Below, piece by piece: positions 44,027 through 54,619 of a stretch of DNA of 64,000 nt. The stretch spans positions 434,001-498,000 of the forward strand of contig JASFAU010000004.1 of NCBI GenBank assembly GCA_039704465.1. The letters run 5' to 3'. Position numbers and translations under genes: made by a program. Every line of letters starts with the position of its first letter. The first letter of the stretch is position 1. This DNA is from Plasmodiophora brassicae. Its lineage: Eukaryota > Endomyxa > Phytomyxea > Plasmodiophorida > Plasmodiophoridae. The notes beneath the pieces were generated by a model. That model had not been told where the DNA came from and ran no database searches. It saw nothing but the letters and a program-made list of their open reading frames with translations.

Positions 44027-45499
44027 TCAGCGCGGTGCCACCATTGGGGAGCGGCTCGCGCGCTTGCCGCGGTCGCGCGGCCGGAACTCCTGGATGTGAC
44101 AAAGGGAGATTCCTGAGCGGCTGATGCTAGTGAGGGTCCAGAAGACGGTCCAGCCGGTCGGCTCCCACAGCCATATTGTTGCACCTATGGGTAGAATACA
44201 AATCGTGAATATCATGCAGAGGGCGCACCGGGTCGTCCATCGTGATATACGGGCGACAAAGGCCAGCATATCCGGGTCGACGCCGCCGACGACGCGGCTT
44301 GCGCCCTTGCGGAACAACCTGGCCTGCTGGAAGAAGTACACGGCAATGATGGCGTATACAACCATCAGTATCAACGTATACGCTTCCAGAAAGAACTGTG
44401 CTGCGATTCGATACCCGATCACGATCCCTAGGACGGTGTCTGCCACGGCCGGCAGGGCAACCAGCGTCCACATCATTGTACTCAAAAGTCGCTGATGTCG
44501 GCCTGCGAATCTTTCAAGCGGCGAAGGAGGTTTGCCGCACGCGAACAGCTTGTCGCGGCACCTGCCCCAGAAAATGGCAGACAGAAGTGTGCAGGAGCAA
44601 CTGACCCCAGACAGCTGCGATTGAAGCACACATAATGCCAGGTAGTCGAAGTTGAGGGCCGCGCCGAAATCCGACGCCGAATTAACGCACAGCACCATCG
44701 TTGCCGCCGATTCAACCAAGAGCGCCGTCTGTGGGATGCTCCAGCGCAGCACGACCCGGCCTAACGGGCCGCACAGAGATCGTGAACGATTACGCATTGT
44801 AACCGGCGTGGCGTGGTCAGGTTCGCTGATGGCAAAGCAGATGTGACGGTACAGGTAGAAGACAGCCAGGACGGAGCAGGTGCCGTAGTATATAGCGGGA
44901 AGGACTTGAACGAACACGATGTACCACCAGGACGCGATCGCGTCCAACCAGACATTGTAATCCGGGGTCACCTCGATAACAACCGAGGCAGCATTCGAAT
45001 CCGATACGGTGCGTGTGAGGACGTTGGCCATGTCGCTGTCCAAATGGAAACGCACGAACAGCATGCCCCCCGGGTGCCGCCTCCTCCCGTAGACGTCGTC
45101 CATCAGTATACCGCCGTAGGTCGGAACAGGTGAGGCATCGATCGTCGCGACGACCGTGGCGTTAGTGGCTCTGAACATGTCGTACATTAAACTGGGCGAG
45201 CAGACCCCATTCGGGTTGCCGAGAAGCACGGCGCGACCATTCATCAGGGATGCTTGTCGGGCAATGGCGCCTGCATCGCACGGGTCGTCGTTGAACCAGA
45301 CGAGCTGGGACCGCGTGCGCCCCAACCCAGCGTCGTCATACTGTGGGCCAATATACATGTCCCAGGTCGGGCAATAGGTTGGGGGCAACGCGACCAGTTG
45401 CGGCGGGCCCTCCACGAAGACCAGCTTCCCTCGGCAACGTGACGTCACCCAGGCCAACAATAAGAGAACCCATTGGCACCATAGCCGGACCGTCGTCAT
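44027..45499 (-). CDS. Seven-transmembrane receptor-like protein with signal peptide and ectodomain
   Basis: An intron-less 490-residue protein. It has a signal peptide (VLLLLAWVTSRC), an ectodomain of about 150 residues (CPTWDMYIGPQYDDAG, with Cys and NAT sequon) and seven hydrophobic helices, starting WYIVFVQVLPAIYYGTC and ending GWTVFWTLTSISRSGI. The short C-tail ends in basic residues. No DRY or NPxxY motif is obvious; it does not match rhodopsin, and could belong to an amoebal 7TM family. A damaged, shortened copy lies immediately upstream at 45666-46319. Function unknown; a surface sensor is inferred from topology. Confidence 0.85.
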   Translation of the reverse strand: MTTVRLWCQWVLLLLAWVTSRCRGKLVFVEGPPQLVALPPTYCPTWDMYIGPQYDDAGLGRTRSQLVWFNDDPCDAGAIARQASLMNGRAVLLGNPNGVCSPSLMYDMFRATNATVVATIDASPVPTYGGILMDDVYGRRRHPGGMLFVRFHLDSDMANVLTRTVSDSNAASVVIEVTPDYNVWLDAIASWWYIVFVQVLPAIYYGTCSVLAVFYLYRHICFAISEPDHATPVTMRNRSRSLCGPLGRVVLRWSIPQTALLVESAATMVLCVNSASDFGAALNFDYLALCVLQSQLSGVSCSCTLLSAIFWGRCRDKLFACGKPPSPLERFAGRHQRLLSTMMWTLVALPAVADTVLGIVIGYRIAAQFFLEAYTLILMVVYAIIAVYFFQQARLFRKGASRVVGGVDPDMLAFVARISRWTTRCALCMIFTICILPIGATIWLWEPTGWTVFWTLTSISRSGISLCHIQEFRPRDRGKRASRSPMVAPR

Positions 45500-45665
45500 G
45501 GTCGGGCGACCCGAGATTCCTTAGTACGACCGACAGTACCACTGTCCTGGTACGCCTTATGGACGGGATGCGAGTGCAGCTCCCGGAATGCGCCATACAG
45601 CACGGCACCGGTACCTGTCAGTGCTGCATATATAGTGCAGGCCCAGGTGCAGTTTCGCCGTGTTA

Positions 45666-46319
45666 TCAGACACGTGCTGGTCGGCCCGCGTTCCCAGTAT
45701 TATTGGCCCCTGTGGTCTGACGCGGCGCCGGCCGCACCGGCGTGTCGGTGCTGGCCATTGGCCTGACCTTGCTTCTCGGTCGGAACTCTTGGACATGGCA
45801 GAACGAGATGCCAGCGCATGCCACGTTGCCAAGTGTCCAGAACACTGTCCAGCCTGTCCGCACCTAGAGCCATATCGTCGCACCGATAGGCAGGCGAACG
45901 TTGATTGTGAGGCACATGAATCCAGCGCCGCGCATCGTCCACCGCAATATGCGAACGACAAAGGCAACAAAATTCGGGTCGAAACCCTAGGCCGCCTCGC
46001 CGATTACTTTGCGAAACGACATGGCCTGCTGGAAGACGTATATGGCGATCACGACGTATATGATCATAAGTATGAGCATTTACACCTCCAGGAAGAACAG
46101 CTGCGCGACTCGCTCGCCAACAAGCACGCTTAACGTTGTGTCCGTTATAACGTGCAGTACGGCAGTCGTCCATAGCATCGTGTTCCACAACCCCTTGTGC
46201 TGGTGCGTTACCAGCTGAGCCAGACCCTTCACGAACGTTAGCGTGCCCCGGCAACCGGAAGACCCACATCCCGCTGCGAGGACAAGGCAAGGCAGCCGTC
46301 CACATCGGGTCATTCGCAT
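45666..46319 (-). pseudogene. Internally deleted, stop-containing copy of the 7TM gene
   Basis: Reading one continuous frame on the minus strand, an N-terminal signal-peptide segment and SGCRGTLTFVKGLAQLV match the first 40 residues of the neighbouring 7TM protein (SRCRGKLVFVEGPPQLV). The sequence then jumps directly to the equivalent of helix 4, removing about 300 codons, and continues with clear similarity to the end (WTTAVLHVITDTTLSVLVG, GWTVFWTLGNVACAG, HVQEFRPR). Three in-frame stops interrupt it (TAA after FFLEV, TAG after GEAA, TAG after ATIWL). Other genes here end at TAA and TAG normally, so these are real stops. A tandem duplicate decaying in place. Confidence 0.88.
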
Positions 46320-46558
46320 GCTTAAACGGTCTGTTCGCTGATCCGATAGAGCACTTCTCAGGGGAGCTCCCATTGTTTGTCTGATTTGACGACAGGCAAC
46401 GAAAATAGGCCCACGCGCTATTTCCGGCTGGCCACCCGTCGCTGTCGGCGACTCGGCGTCAGTGCCAGCTTGCGGCTGACCGCTGCGGAAAACGGGCCCC
46501 CAAAATTCATACGGCGATATTACTTGCGTGAAGGGCTGCTGCATTGCATTGGGGGATC

Positions 46559-47287
46559 ATGTCGCGCACGTTGCCGCCGCTGCCGTACGCCATGGACGCG
46601 CTGGAGCCGCACATCTCGGCCGAGACGCTCGATTTCCACTACAACAAGCACCATGCGTCGTACCTGAACAAGCTGAACACGCTGACCAAGGGCGGGGAGC
46701 ACGAGGACGTCTCCGTTGGCGACCTCGTTCGCAAGGGGCAGAAGACGCTGCCGGCTTCGATCTACAACAACGCCGCGCAGGTCTGGAACCACACGTTCTA
46801 CTGGAAGTCGCTGGCGCCGACGTCGACACCGACGGAGCCGTCGTCTCGCCTGATGTCGATGATCGACAACAGCTTCGGGTCGATGGACGACTTCCAGCGC
46901 AAGTTCTCTGAGATTGCTGCCGGGCACTTCGGGTCCGGTTGGGCATGGCTCGTCCAGAATTCCGATGGGATGCTCGAGATCAAGGATACACATGACGCTG
47001 TCTCCATCTGGTCCGGTATGTTCTGCTGCCCGTGTCGACACTACTGCAAGTGATGTGGATAATATTTTATCCAGATTCGATGCTGACCCCGGTGTTGGCC
47101 TGCGATGTCTGGGAGCATGCCTACTACATCGACTACCGCAACGACCGCGCCAAGTACATTGACTGTAAGGATTGATCATCCATCTGGGTCTAAGACGCGT
47201 TGCCCTAACGATCTCTTTGAAACAGCGTGGTGGAAGCTGGTCAACTGGAAATTTGCGGAGGAGAATATCAAGTTCCCGAAGATGTGA
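46559..47287 (+). CDS. Iron superoxide dismutase (Fe/Mn SOD family)
   Basis: Three exons, 46559-47015, 47075-47164, 47226-47287, give 202 residues. Ligands: His in [13 protein letters not shown], His in VWNHTFYW, Asp and His in [13 protein letters not shown]. The Gln in [11 protein letters not shown] and FGSGWAWLV favour the iron form over manganese, where that Gln sits elsewhere. No targeting presequence is evident at [12 protein letters not shown], so a cytosolic or unusual location is likely. Together with the Cu/Zn enzyme at 26248-26840 it makes two unrelated superoxide dismutases in the window. Secure. Confidence 0.96.
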
Positions 47288-47668
47288 AGATCGGCACGGG
47301 ACCATTCATCAGCGATAATGATTGCATACATCGACTTTTTTAGTTCTGGTTCGACGTCCATTGCGTACATACCGATAATAGGGAAAGGCGTCGCTTGGAA
47401 GTGTCTGTCTGCTTATGTTGTCTCCAAATGAAACCGGCGCTGGGTCGACACGTTACGAATCCACAGTAGCACGCCGTGATGCATTGTCGTTCAGTGCTCG
47501 ACGCGTTTTATTTCTTACGGTCGGCATCAGGCTTACTATTCTCCTCGATCCAAACATCGAGCCGCGCCTTGATCAGGTCGAACGTGCGGCGCACATTGGG
47601 GATGGAATCAAACCTGTAAGCCGCCCAGCTTCAGACCAGCGCAACCCGTATCGGTGTCGCATGCCACC
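47288..47668. other. Intergenic, nothing recognised
   Basis: About 380 bp after the Fe-SOD gene; frames are short and motif-free. Confidence 0.5.
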
Positions 47669-47868
47669 CTACGTCTGTTCAAGGTAGATCCCGGTCACGA
47701 CTATGAACCCACCGAGCACGGTCAGATGTATATACAGCCATGAGAGCGTCCACCGTCCCTACCTCCAGCACAGAACACGAATATGCGCCCCATTCAGCTG
47801 CGCCGTGATCCGTCAGCACCAGCCTGCCAACGGCGACGCTGGGAGATCAGGCGTTGTGCGGCGGACAT
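47669..47868 (-). CDS. Candidate tiny single-helix membrane protein (44 residues, GC-AG intron)
   Basis: Exon 47868-47824 (MSAAQRLISQRRRWQ) and exon 47758-47669 join in frame if the 65-bp intron between them starts with GC (CAG then GCTGGT) and ends with TAG. The second exon encodes a clean transmembrane helix, WLYIHLTVLGGFIVVTGIYLEQT. The size and basic-then-hydrophobic layout resemble small respiratory-complex or ER subunits. Too short to assign. A longer overlapping frame (47847-48107) shows no motif. Low confidence. Confidence 0.3.
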
Positions 47869-48312
47869 GTCACATGTGTGACGCGAAGCGCATCGCAATT
47901 CGCAGGCGCGCACCATTCGTCCACGCCGCGTCCGATTCCCTCAAATGCAGCTCCGCCGCCTACATTTCGTGTTGCCAGCACGCGCTGGTGGTCCTCATGA
48001 ATTTCGACGAGTCGTGCACGCGCTAACCTGACGCCATTCATGAAGAATGGTGTTTGTCGGCGCCGTTCAACGTTCCAAGGGTTTTGGACCTCATCGTCTC
48101 CATTCATTGAAGAGGTCTAGCACATCATATTGCGGATACCGGAGAATGTACTGTTGCCATGAAAGCGACTGGGTTCCGTACGTGCAGTGCTTGACGACAT
48201 CATTCTTGGTCGTGTATTATTAGGGCGCCCCGCCATATATGTGCGCGGCGATTGCCGTCACGGAGTCCGCAGCGTACGCAGGGGCTGGCCGTGAACTCGG
48301 AATTGCATCGCC

Positions 48313-49275
48313 ATGGGTTTCGTCAAGGTTGTCAAGAGCAAGGCGTACTACAAGCGGTTCCAGGTCAAGTACCGCCGCCGTCGCGAGGCGAAGACCGACT
48401 ACTACGCGCGTCAGCGTCTCGTCACGCAGGACAAGAACAAGTACTCGACGCCCAAGTACCGATTCGTTGTCCGCATCACCAACCGCGATGTTATCTGCCA
48501 GATCTTCGCTGCCGACCTCACCCACGACAAGTGCCTGATGAGCGCTTACTCCCACGAACTGTCGCGGTATGGTCTCCCGGTTAAGGGCAACACGAACTAC
48601 GCGACCGCCTACGCCACTGGCCTTCTGCTGGCCCGTCGTGTCAACCAGAAGTACGGCTTGAACTACGAAGGTGTCGTCGAGGCCACCGGTGAACCCTTCA
48701 CGGTTGAGCCTCACGATGATGACGAGGGCGCCAAGAAGCCGTTCAAGGCGCTGCTGGACGTCGGTCTGGCGCGAACCACGACCGGTGCGCGTATCTTCGG
48801 CGCTCTGAAGGGCGCCGTCGACGGCGGCCTGAACATTCCTCACTCCGAGAAGCGCTTCCCCGGCTCCAGCAAGGGCGAGGAAGGCTGGGAGTACGACCCG
48901 GAGCTCCACAAGAAGCTGATCTTCGGTAGCCACGTCGCCGAGTACATGAAGCTTCTCGAGGAGGGCGACGACGCCGAAGCCTACCAGAAGCAGTTCTCCG
49001 CGTTCATCAAGGCCGGCGTGAAGGCGGGCACCATCGAGTCGATGTACAAGAAGATGCACGCCGCCATCCGCAAGGACCCGTTCGTCAAGCGTGGCGCGCT
49101 CGAGCTCGGCAAGTACAAGACGCGGAAGGCAGCGAAGAAGGCTGCGCCGGCGGACCAGAAGACGAAGTCGTACAAGAAGATCCGCATGTCGGCGAAGGAG
49201 CGCCACAACCGCGTCTGCCAGGTTCTCGAGAAGAAGGGTGTCGAGAAGACCGTAATCCCGATGAGCCACGTCTAG
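48313..49275 (+). CDS. RPL5: 60S ribosomal protein uL18 (RPL5)
   Basis: An intron-less 320-residue protein. It opens [20 protein letters not shown], the invariant eukaryotic RPL5 start, then [63 protein letters not shown] and [10 protein letters not shown], and a Lys-rich C-terminus. RPL5 carries 5S rRNA into the large subunit with RPL11. Codon use is strongly biased to C/G-ending codons, consistent with high expression. A TATA-like tatata sequence lies at 48233-48240 about 75 bp upstream. Certain. Confidence 0.99.
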   Translation: MGFVKVVKSKAYYKRFQVKYRRRREAKTDYYARQRLVTQDKNKYSTPKYRFVVRITNRDVICQIFAADLTHDKCLMSAYSHELSRYGLPVKGNTNYATAYATGLLLARRVNQKYGLNYEGVVEATGEPFTVEPHDDDEGAKKPFKALLDVGLARTTTGARIFGALKGAVDGGLNIPHSEKRFPGSSKGEEGWEYDPELHKKLIFGSHVAEYMKLLEEGDDAEAYQKQFSAFIKAGVKAGTIESMYKKMHAAIRKDPFVKRGALELGKYKTRKAAKKAAPADQKTKSYKKIRMSAKERHNRVCQVLEKKGVEKTVIPMSHV

Positions 49276-49372
49276 CCTGCGCGCTTCTAAATTCCGCTGT
49301 TTCTTGCACACCCAACTCCTTCGCGCTACATAGATCGATCCATAGACTGTAGTACTCTTCATTAAATCGGCC

Positions 49373-51885
49373 ATGGCCGACCTGGAGATTGTCGTCAGGC
49401 TGCGCAAGCAGGCGGATTTCACGTTGAAGAAACTGTCCAAAGTCCTGCATCGAACTGGCCCTGCCCGAGCAGGATGATACTGACGAGGTTGGCGTGGGGC
49501 AGGTGTTCCTGAGCTCGACGATCGATGAGGTGCCGCAGTCGCAGATCATCGGCATGCTGGAGCGGGCCAGCGACCTGATGCAGTCCGGGCACCTGGACAT
49601 CAACGCCAGCATCAGCCCGGGCACCGGCAGCACGCTGCTGCACATGGCCGTGTTTCATTCGAAACCCGACGTCGTCGCCTGGCTTCTCGACCACGGCGCC
49701 AACGTCAACGCTGTCACCATCCAAGGCAACACTCCCGTAGGTCGCGACGCCCGCCCGGAAGCTATGTCATACGACGGTTCGTCACCAGTGTTGTTGCGCG
49801 TGCTTAGGTGCATTTTGGATGCGAACGCATCGACAAGGAGTTCGGCAAGGAGATCGTCAGGTACTGAGCGCGTTCCCTATTGGGAGGACACCGTGATGAT
49901 GACCTACTGGCAGCCTGCTGGTGCGACGCGGGGCAGACGTTCACCAGGCGAACATGGAGATGCAGACGCCGCTGGACCGGGCGACAGCGTTGAATCATCG
50001 CAACTTTGTGGAATCGTTGCTGGTGGCGCAGTCGGCGCCACCACCGGCACCGTTGGCGCAACCGGAAACGAATCCGCCAGTGGTCGTTGTGACGGCGCCG
50101 CCATCAGAATCGGGACCTCGTGACCCGGCCAAGGTCGAGGCGGCCAAAGCCGTGCTGGCTCAGCTGCACGCGTTGTTCGTCGAGGGTAACCCGTCGGCGA
50201 CAGACGAAGCCACGCTGGCCGCACTGCTAGACGCCAGTCGGGTCCTGATCACGCAGCGATACCTGGACCTGGACGCCACGTTCGGCGACAATGACATGAC
50301 CATGCTGCACGTTGCCAGCAAGCAGGGCAAAAGTTCAGCGGTTGCAATGTTGCTTTCGGCGGGAGCGAACCCCAATGCTGTCAACCTGAAAGGGAACACC
50401 GCGTTGCACTTTGCGGCCATGAACAGCGATGGCGGGCGGGCCAGTCGCGATCTGATGACCGCCCTGGTGGTCGCTGGTGCCGACCAGTCCATCAGGTACG
50501 AAGAGCGACATTTGTCCTGCCGTCTTACGCATCGATACTCCAGGAACTATCTCGAGGGAAAGACAGCTGCTGAGAACGCGGCGTCGGACGACGTGCGCAA
50601 GTTCCTGTCGGAGGTGGCTGTCGCAGGACCGCCGTCGGTCGGTATCATCAGCGACCTGAAAGCCAGTCAAGACCAGACCCTGCGGCACAAACTCGAGCAG
50701 GCTCTCAAGACGGACACCGCTGTCGGATCGTTGGCCACCAAGGAGCTGGACGCGCTTACCAAACAGTCGACCGCCACGCACAGTGCCGTTGCTGACGAGC
50801 GGAACAGGTACAACGTCCTGGACCTCGCTTGGTGGGCATTCGCTGACGAACAGCGCCCTTTTAGATCGAACTCGACGTTCCTGAGTAAACTGCAGAAAGG
50901 GAGGCAGGCGGCGACGGCGCCTCGCACGAAACTGGATCCGTCGATCGCCGCGCTGATCGGATCACTGCATGAGATGACCGCTGCAGAAGATGCGCGACTG
51001 GGCCGCGTGCAGGCCACGCAGCAGCAGGCGCAGTCGTCCGCTGCCGACTACCTCCTGGCTCGCCTGACTGCCCAAACGCAGATGCCGCGCGTCGAGATCG
51101 GCGACGAACTCAACGCGCTCACCGTCAACGCTGCTGCTGTGGACACGGCTCGGGCACACTCTCGGGCGCGCTCCACCGAGAACTTCATGCTGAAATTGCA
51201 ACGCGGCAAAGGGTTCGCGGACGTCGCCTCGCAGGTGAACGCCCTGGAATCGGCAGAGCGATCCAGGCAGCAGGCTGTGAAAGCCGGGCGTGACCGTGCC
51301 GACGACGATCTGGCGAAGAAGCTGGCGGAAATGAGGACGAAGAGGCAGGCGAACGACGGCGAGTCTGGGGGACCGGCCCGACTGGGCGCGTCCAGGGTAC
51401 GCCCGGCCATAACGCCGGAGATATCGCGCGACCTGAACGCAACGTTCCATTTCCTGGATCGGCAAGGTCGAGGCGGTCTTCCAGTCGAGGTCGTCCACGA
51501 GTTCCACCAACGGCTGCACCTGTGCTGTGACCTACCGTTACACGTGGCGCGCGACGCCCTGAAGGACACTGGCGCCATCACGACCGCCAACTTCCAGACC
51601 GTCCTGACCCGACTGCATGAGCGATGCCAGCGCGACCAAGCGTTCCACTGGGACTTCCGCCTACTAGACACGGATCGCGACGGCGGTCTGTCGCTGTCAG
51701 AAGCGCGCACGCTGCTGATGTCGTCGCCGTCGACCACGCTGGCCGGGCGCGCCGGCGCCAGCACGACCTCCATCAAGGCGTCGACGGCAACCCTGCACTC
51801 GTTCCTGGCGAAACGCCCAGACCCGACATCCAGCAGCACGTGGGCATCGCGAACGGATCTCTACGCCGCCATCGTCCTCAAGTAG
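49373..51885 (+). CDS. Ankyrin-repeat protein with C-terminal EF-hand-like region
   Basis: Starts MADLEI at 49373. Secure exons are up to 49736, 49808-49860, 49914-50495 and 50544-51885. The first junction is ambiguous: intron 49391-49442 (52 bp, total 762 residues) or 49442-49472 (31 bp, 769 residues). Ankyrin units include GSTLLHMAVFHSKPDVVAWL, LLVRRGADVHQANMEMQTPL, TMLHVASKQGKSSAVAMLL and NTALHFAAMNSDGG. A Pro/Val-rich linker and a long charged helical region (STENFMLKLQRGKGFADV, DDDLAKKLAEMRTKRQ) follow, then two EF-like loops (DRQGRGGLPVEV, DTDRDGGLSLSE). Likely a scaffold, cytosolic; partner unknown. Confidence 0.8.
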
Positions 51886-52760
51886 GGTGCAGCCTCGAAT
51901 AATATTGCGCAGCCTTAACCGCCATTCGGCATCGTGCCCAGTGCGAACGCCCGTGCCGTACCGTGAACGGTGAACCGTGAACCGTACCAAAGCGATCGGC
52001 ACAGATCTGTGACGCGCGCGTGTCGCGGAGCGCTCGACAGACGTTGTGTGCGAAGCGAGCGGCGACGTTGACGCCGTTCGCGTCAGGTGCGAAGCGCGAC
52101 CGCCATCATCATCGTTAGGGTCGCCATCCGACAGTCGATGCGCTCTGGAATCGCACGGTTCCTGTTCTTCATCAAGGGCGCTCTTTCCTGACATCGCCTA
52201 CATGGTGCGCCTGTCATCGTTCGCTGTGTACTCGAAAGTGTCCCGTGAGTTTCAGAAAAGGCATAGCCCGCCGCCATCCCCTGCCGCCGATCGCCCGATG
52301 ATGATGACGACGGCGACGACGCGTCCCGAGCTAATCGTTGTCGCTGTCGACCCGAAAGCCCCGTCGCCGATGCCCACCCAGGTCAGTGGCCTGTCTGCCG
52401 TCCATGCTGTCTAGAACGACGGCAGCAGGGCCATCTCGACGCGTACCTTCTATTATGACTACCCGTAAATCGTTTGTGTGAGACGGACCAGAATCGGCTA
52501 CCTTCTAACCTGCCGTTGATAATTGCTCACGACCCGCTGCTCGACTGAACAATCAGTTCTTGATACATTTCCTTGTTGTGTATTCTGCATGCGACCGCCT
52601 GCCCGGGGTATAGGTGGTGGAATGCGATGAATGGCCGACAACAGCTGCCGCATTACGCCACGCGCCCAGGTGCTTGCATGACAAGGTGTTGGCCGTTGAA
52701 TCATGCACTGGTGGACAGCGCAAACCAATCCACGACAGGCAAGTGAACCACCTACGAAGG
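51886..52760. other. Intergenic region upstream of the deacetylase array
   Basis: About 870 bp. Contains a cluster of gtgaacc/cgtgaac direct repeats at 51958-51990, a doubtful 70-codon frame at 52202-52414 (MVRLSSFAVYSKVSREFQKR) and, from 52499, a segment that is duplicated before the second deacetylase gene. Confidence 0.5.
52499..52640 (+). repeat. Upstream block of deacetylase 1, duplicated at 54299-54480
   Basis: taccttctaacctgccgttga, then cacgacccgctgctcgactg, then ggtggtggaatgcgatgaat, occur in the same order here and at 54299-54480, the second with a roughly 30-bp insertion. The copies sit at equivalent distances (about 230 and 290 bp) before the ATGs of deacetylases 1 and 2. Confidence 0.9.
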
Positions 52761-53747
52761 ATGATCAACGCGCGATTCGTCACCAGCGTCATCACGCTGA
52801 TGCTTGCCACGACAGCAACAGCGTTCGGTGGGGCCCGCGCGTTCTCGTCGTGTGGCCCAGACCGACTGCTCGTTGCTCTGACGTTCGACGACGGCCCGTC
52901 TACGAGTAAAGGCGGGACGGATCGTATCCTGCAACAACTTCAAGACCTGGGCATTCCGGCGTCATTCTTCATTACGCCTGCCGCCATGGGCGACGACGAT
53001 CTTGAGCTGGGCAAACGCTGCGACCTGATCAGGAGGCAGGTCGCCGCAGGACACTCGGTCCAGATGCACAGCTGGGAGCATAAGATGGTCACGCCGGACA
53101 CGCCGAACGATGCCATCCTGGAGGACATTGCAAGGGTCGGCGGGTTCCTGCACAAGTGTGGAGCGAGTCCGAGCCAGTATCGGCCCCCGTATGGCGTCCT
53201 CACTGACCACCAGGCCGACATCGTAGGGCAGGCCGGTTTGATCGTCGCCATGTGGAACGTGTCGCCAGATGACACGGAATCCGATTCGCTGACGTCGCAG
53301 CAGTTTCTGAACAGGGTCATGGATGCGTTCAACAACGACGTCGGGCTGGGCAACAGCGCCATCGTCCTGCTGCACGACCAAATGTTCGCCCAAGACGACC
53401 TCGCCGATTTCCTGCCCATGGTCTACAGTCAGTTCACATCCATGGGGTACGAATTCGTCACCACCGACGAGTGCTACCGCCGTTGCGTCAGCACGATCTG
53501 CACGGGCGCGGGCGGCCCTCCCGGCGATCCCGGCGTCTTTGAACCGAAGCTGTACATTGGCAGCACCACCACTGCCGCCGGCACCCGCCCGGTCAACGAG
53601 ACGCCTGGCTTGTCCGCCCCGCCCATGTTGCCGCCTTCGTCCGCCCTACCCATATCGCCGGCCTCGTCCGCCCAACCCCTACTGCCACCCTACCTGACGT
53701 CCGTTGCCCTGATCGCACTCACCGTGTTGTTTATATATCCCCAATGA
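52761..53747 (+). CDS. Secreted CE4 polysaccharide (chitin-type) deacetylase, array copy 1
   Basis: Intron-less, 328 residues. A signal peptide (ITLMLATTATAFGGARA) precedes the NodB fold with all five CE4 motifs: LTFDDGPS, HSVQMHSWEH (two metal His), RPPYG, MWNVSPDDT and VLLHD. A conserved Cys set (SSCGP, KRCDL, HKCGA, DECYRRC, TICTG) suggests disulfides. After a Pro/Ser/Thr-rich linker a C-terminal hydrophobic tail (VALIALTVLFIYPQ) with nothing following fits a GPI anchor. The family removes N-acetyl groups from chitin or related polymers at the cell surface; a cyst- or cell-wall role is inferred. First of three tandem copies. Confidence 0.9.
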   Translation: MINARFVTSVITLMLATTATAFGGARAFSSCGPDRLLVALTFDDGPSTSKGGTDRILQQLQDLGIPASFFITPAAMGDDDLELGKRCDLIRRQVAAGHSVQMHSWEHKMVTPDTPNDAILEDIARVGGFLHKCGASPSQYRPPYGVLTDHQADIVGQAGLIVAMWNVSPDDTESDSLTSQQFLNRVMDAFNNDVGLGNSAIVLLHDQMFAQDDLADFLPMVYSQFTSMGYEFVTTDECYRRCVSTICTGAGGPPGDPGVFEPKLYIGSTTTAAGTRPVNETPGLSAPPMLPPSSALPISPASSAQPLLPPYLTSVALIALTVLFIYPQ

Positions 53748-54298
53748 GCTATACGCATTCAGCAGCAGCCGTGCAGCTGATCGGTGCTGCTGCATCGGAT
53801 CGGGGCTTGCGTGTTGCAGTTGCACCCACTCGAGGGCTCTGTGTGTAGTTCGCAGTTCGTGTGTGACGGGAGTGGTACCCAGGAATAGTCACAAAAGGAT
53901 AATTGTCCTGCTCGGCGCTAGCAGGGAGCAGCAACCCTGCCCCAGTGTGGACCATCTGCGGCTTACATAGGGGGAAAGCCGTAAACAGGAGTGCCAGGAG
54001 GTTCTATGCGGTCTACAGCGCATGGTGGCATTGGTGCGTGCGCATCCAGCGAAGCACAAAGCCCGCACAACATCACATCGACACGATTATCAAAGAGGCA
54101 CCGGTCTGGCCTCTTGCAATGCCGGACGCTGATCTCCCAGCACCAGACCAACATCTTCCGACATGACCTGTCATCTTATAGCCAGACGAGTTTGATTGAC
54201 TTGGGCGCCACAGTGCAAGTGATGATTTGTGTCGTTATTGCTCTGGGAGCCGTCGAAGGCTTCACCGGCTGTGTAGTACATGGGCAGTCAGCTATCGA

Positions 54299-54480
54299 CT
54301 ACCTTCTAACCTGCCGTTGAGAGTCGCTCATTCACGACCCGCTGCTCGACTGAACAATCGGTTCTTGATGCATTACCTTGTGTAATCTGCATGCGGCCGG
54401 GTGCCTCGCGGCCTTGAGCCTGATCCCGACCTGCCCGGGGTAGGTGGTGGAATGCGATGAATGGCCGACCAAGACGGCCC
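54299..54480 (+). repeat. Upstream block of deacetylase 2, duplicate of 52499-52640
   Basis: Second copy of the duplicated promoter-proximal block. The rest of 53748-54619 also shows a repeated 3'-flank element (gcagc..gtgcag..atcggtgc) shared by positions 53762-53790 and 55728-55750. No gene is seen in this interval. Confidence 0.85.
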
Positions 54481-54619
54481 GCATTAGGCCACGCGCCCTG
54501 GCGAGAAGTCAGCGTGACAAGGCGAGACAGACCAGCATGACACGTTGTTGGCCGTTGAATCATCGACCGATGGGCAGAGCAATACCATCTTCGACAACAA
54601 AGTGAACCACCTTCGCACG

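Noticed and set aside
45733..46133. Reassigned stop codons (TAA/TAG read as sense) to rescue the second 7TM copy
   Set aside because: Coronin, PIP5K, the H+-PPase neighbours and GPD2 end at TAG or TAA exactly where their families end, so the stops are real and the copy is a pseudogene.
48220..49440. Minus-strand 406-codon frame rich in Leu/Val/Arg
   Set aside because: Antisense of RPL5, whose plus-strand identity is certain; codon bias keeps the opposite strand open.
51955..51995. Inverted-repeat hairpin or terminator
   Set aside because: On inspection the gtgaacc units are direct repeats with only weak self-complementarity.
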